Shown here: piece by piece, positions 5,496 to 7,094 of the stretch | Layout: every line of letters begins with the position of its first letter | Numbering within the stretch: the stretch's first letter is position 1 | Assembly (NCBI GenBank): GCA_023134675.1 | Contig: JAGLUQ010000041.1 | Span: forward strand, 1-7,094 | From: Candidatus Aenigmatarchaeota archaeon | Lineage (GTDB): Archaea; EX4484-52; GLR71 | Length of the DNA stretch: 7,094 nt | Direction: 5' to 3' | The notes under the pieces: generated by a model | The model's database searches: none | Told to the model about the DNA's origin: nothing | Seen by the model: only the letters and a program-made list of their open reading frames with translations | Program-made: the position numbers and the translations under genes

Positions 5496-5939
5496 TCATA
5501 TCTCAGAATATACTACCTGTAATATCTCAACATCAAATAATGAATTAAAAAATTTCTTAATATTTGAAAAATCCCTTCTTCGAGAGAATGCCTCACGACC
5601 AAGATCAGTTATATAAATATCACCAAATTGATCTGTTTTATATGTGGATTCATCAGTTATGTGACCTACAATGCATAGCTTTTTTTTAGAATAAAAAGAT
5701 CCATCAATATCTTCTATCCTATATAAAAAGCCTTTATTATGTTTAACCGAACCAGATTTAAAAGTAAAAGAACAAACATCATAAACTAATGTATTATAAA
5801 AATTTCCATCAAATAATTCATCATTTATATGATCTCTAAAACCGGACTCATGTCTCTTTCTTCTTTCTCCATCAGAACACGATACATATCCAAACTCATC
5901 TGTATCTGTCATAAATATTCTGGCTTTTTTAAGCATCAT
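5496..5939 (-). CDS. Hypothetical protein, AT-rich orphan (147 residues)
   Basis: I do not recognise this protein. It has no signal peptide or membrane helix and is rich in Asp, Phe, Lys and Ser. The TD-x-FG motif appears twice (TDEFG, 13-17; TDQFG, 102-106), the second inside DQFGDIYITDLGREAF (103-118). That last stretch faintly resembles the wing and C-terminal edge of winged-helix regulators, but it is too short to call. The coding sequence is much richer in A+T than its neighbours and uses A/T-ending codons, consistent with recent acquisition or weak constraint. The ATG at 5939 (or the adjacent ATG at 5936) is preferred to an in-frame TTG at 5948, because a TATA box sits about 35 nt upstream. 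There is no ribosome site. It lies 48 nt after the HAD phosphatase stop on the same strand and seems to have its own promoter. Confidence 0.65.
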   Translation of the reverse strand: MMLKKARIFMTDTDEFGYVSCSDGERRKRHESGFRDHINDELFDGNFYNTLVYDVCSFTFKSGSVKHNKGFLYRIEDIDGSFYSKKKLCIVGHITDESTYKTDQFGDIYITDLGREAFSRRRDFSNIKKFFNSLFDVEILQVVYSEI

Positions 5940-5966
5940 ATTAAACAAGCTAAATAAAAAAACTAA

Positions 5967-5980
5967 ATTTTATAAAAGTA
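5967..5980 (-). promoter_or_regulatory. TATA box for the orphan gene
   Basis: The minus strand reads ATTTT/TATAAAA-like sequence with the core TTTATAAAATT, centred about 35 nt before the ATG at 5939. It would give a leader of roughly 10 nt. It lies between the HAD gene stop and the orphan start, so the orphan need not depend on the HAD promoter. Confidence 0.4.
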
Positions 5981-5987
5981 TAGCATA

Positions 5988-6647
5988 TCAAGATAAAATA
6001 CACTTCCCAAGATACTCCTTTATCCCGGACCATGACCCAAACGACACATCTGCCATATCTCTGACCCCTTCAGTAGCAGGGCTGAAAGCAATACTGTGCC
6101 CGCAAGACCTCATAGACGATATATCATTCTCATTGTCGCCTATGAAAAGAGTATCTTTCAGGGATACACCGAACTTACTGCACAGTTCAATAAGATTTTT
6201 CTCCTTATGCCAAAGATTGACAATAAGTTCAGAATCACCGGAAAAGATGCCATCCCTTACAATCAGCCTGTTCGCAACTGCAAAATCAAGAGATAAATCC
6301 TTTTTCGCACAATCTGCAACAATATCCACCCCACTTGAGAGAATGCCGCAGACGCAGTTTCTCTTCTTCAGCAGGTCAAGAGCATCCCTGACACCATCAA
6401 CATAAGGAGGAGGAAAGATTACCTTTTCAACATCAGATACACGACAGCCGCGAAGAAGCTGTGCAGATTTTTGCATCCACTCAGGATACAGTTCTTTTTT
6501 TGGATAATAATAATGAGAATATTTATCATACTCCTCTTTCCTGCCGGATACAGAAGCCAGGACATCCCAGCTACTGTGCCACCTGCCAGTATTATACTTG
6601 ACAATAGTACCGTCAAGGTCAAGAACGACAAGCTTTATCTCTGACAT
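5988..6647 (-). CDS. HAD-superfamily phosphatase, SerB-like
   Basis: A 219-residue cytosolic phosphatase of the HAD superfamily. All four motifs are present: motif I DLDGT (10-14) with nucleophile D10 and general acid D12; motif II LSSG (103-106); motif III lysine K148 or K150 in HKEKN; and motif IV GDNEND (170-175) binding Mg2+. A helical cap insert (about 17-75) between motifs I and II contains WHSSWDVL and EYDKYSHYY, the arrangement seen in phosphoserine phosphatase-like (subclass I) members. Phosphoserine is therefore a reasonable substrate guess, but many SerB-like archaeal HADs act on other small phosphoesters. I chose the ATG at 6647 over an in-frame TTG at 6665, since a TATA box about 27 nt upstream predicts leaderless transcription and no ribosome site is present. 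It follows pheT by 52 nt and probably has its own transcript. Confidence 0.88.
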   Translation of the reverse strand: MSEIKLVVLDLDGTIVKYNTGRWHSSWDVLASVSGRKEEYDKYSHYYYPKKELYPEWMQKSAQLLRGCRVSDVEKVIFPPPYVDGVRDALDLLKKRNCVCGILSSGVDIVADCAKKDLSLDFAVANRLIVRDGIFSGDSELIVNLWHKEKNLIELCSKFGVSLKDTLFIGDNENDISSMRSCGHSIAFSPATEGVRDMADVSFGSWSGIKEYLGKCILS

Positions 6648-6669
6648 AAAAATATTTCGCAACAATCAC

Positions 6670-6679
6670 ATTTAAATTG
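6670..6679 (-). promoter_or_regulatory. TATA box for the HAD phosphatase (leaderless)
   Basis: The minus strand reads CAATTTAAAT, centred about 27 nt before the ATG at 6647. That is the spacing expected if transcription begins at the start codon. The absence of any ribosome site between them agrees with a leaderless message. Confidence 0.45.
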
Positions 6680-6683
6680 ATAG

Positions 6684-6696
6684 CAAAAAAAGAAAA
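6684..6696 (-). terminator. T-tract after pheT
   Basis: On the minus strand the pheT TAA is followed within 4 nt by TTTTCTTTTTTTT, a T-run without a stem and a likely archaeal terminator. It lies just before the HAD promoter and separates the two transcripts. Confidence 0.45.
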
Positions 6697-6699
6697 CAC

Positions 6700-7094
6700 T
6701 TACTGCTTCTTCACAGCATCCATAACCTTTGAAAGGTCAATCTCGCAGGCAGACACAGGAACATCAAGACCCCAGTTCACAAGCACAGAAGGATGAATCT
6801 CACCTACGACACCAATAGAAACACTATCAAGAACAATTTTAGCGCACCGTCCAGAAATAAAAGACGAATCTTCATACTCCTCAAACAGAATCCCGACATC
6901 AAGATTAAGCGCAAAAGATTCAACAGCAGCCTTCATCTGCGAAAAGTCAGAAGCTAGACCGGCAGACGCAAATGCAAGACTTACAGTCTCAGACACATTA
7001 GTCTCAGAAGACTTATCTTTCAAAAACACTGTCCCAGCCTCAAAAAGATTCTGAGGATACTCATTATGGGTGTTCTCGGAAAGTATTTTCATAA
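6700..7094 (-). CDS. pheT: Phenylalanyl-tRNA synthetase beta subunit, C-terminal part (5' end beyond window)
   Basis: Only the last 131 or so codons are in the window; the frame stays open past position 7094, so the ATG at 7092 is internal. The visible part matches the C-terminal catalytic-like domain of archaeal/eukaryotic-type PheRS beta. It has NTHNEYPQNLFEAG (7-20, counting from that Met), where the family has an EYPQ-x-x-FE-x-G block. It also has SSFISGRCAKI (75-85) and GVVGEIHPSVLVNWGLDVPV, the conserved GEIHP-x-VL-x-N-x-GL element. The alpha2-beta2 enzyme attaches phenylalanine to tRNA-Phe; the beta subunit helps bind tRNA and carries editing domains, here out of view. The stop is TAA, followed by a T-run. 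pheS is not visible and may lie upstream or elsewhere. Confidence 0.93.
   Translation of the reverse strand, partial: MKILSENTHNEYPQNLFEAGTVFLKDKSSETNVSETVSLAFASAGLASDFSQMKAAVESFALNLDVGILFEEYEDSSFISGRCAKIVLDSVSIGVVGEIHPSVLVNWGLDVPVSACEIDLSKVMDAVKKQ

Noticed and set aside
5189..5522. Two overlapping plus-strand ORFs of 60-67 codons in the AT-rich stretch
   Set aside because: Both are rich in Phe, Ile, Tyr and Leu as expected from AT-rich noncoding DNA, lack ribosome sites, and overlap the better minus-strand frame or its upstream region.
1..7094. CRISPR array, insertion sequence or plasmid origin
   Set aside because: There are no regularly spaced repeats, no transposase or Rep-like protein, and no terminal inverted repeats. 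The only sizeable repeats are inside one coding sequence.

Overview
The window looks like a piece of an archaeal chromosome of moderate G+C. The evidence is the protein families and the signals. There is a glycosyltransferase of the MJ1255 type, an archaeal-style PheRS beta C-terminus, a tRNA-Cys without an encoded CCA, heavy use of ATA for Ile and AGA/AGG for Arg, and archaeal signals (TATA boxes about 25-45 nt before starts, an AGGTGA ribosome site, T-tract terminators). The lysine-rich, membrane-anchored thioredoxin-fold protein and the lack of large operons would suit a DPANN-like lineage, but I cannot place it firmly.

Layout. 1-1430 (minus): two adjacent glycosyltransferases, a MurG/GT28-like MJ1255-family enzyme followed 5 nt later by a DPM1-like GT2 enzyme cut by the window edge. 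They probably act together in glycan or glycolipid synthesis. 1596-3491 (plus): a 631-residue single-pass membrane protein with three thioredoxin-like domains outside the cell, in the order GILT-like, CxxC thioredoxin-like, GILT-like. It ends in a hairpin/T-tract terminator. 3612-4829 (minus): a SufS-like PLP cysteine desulfurase, converging on the previous gene. 4953-5026 (plus): tRNA-Cys(GCA), divergent from the desulfurase across a 123-bp spacer that carries a TATA box for each. 5036-5495: an AT-rich stretch with a possible 43-codon minus-strand ORF, a hairpin and a TATA box. 5496-5939 (minus): an AT-rich orphan gene. 5988-6647 (minus): a SerB-like HAD phosphatase with a predicted leaderless start. 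6700-7094 (minus): the C-terminal end of pheT, cut by the right edge.

How the genes relate. The strongest functional links are the glycosyltransferase pair and a loose sulfur/cysteine theme: extracellular thiol oxidoreductase, cysteine desulfurase and tRNA-Cys. Apart from the glycosyltransferases, most genes appear to have their own promoters, so that theme rests on proximity, not on operon structure. The most unusual element is the triple thioredoxin-fold protein. Both GILT-like domains carry the monothiol motif CPYG and keep the GILT HG-x2-E-x3-N-x4-C spacing, but have lost two of the signature cysteines.
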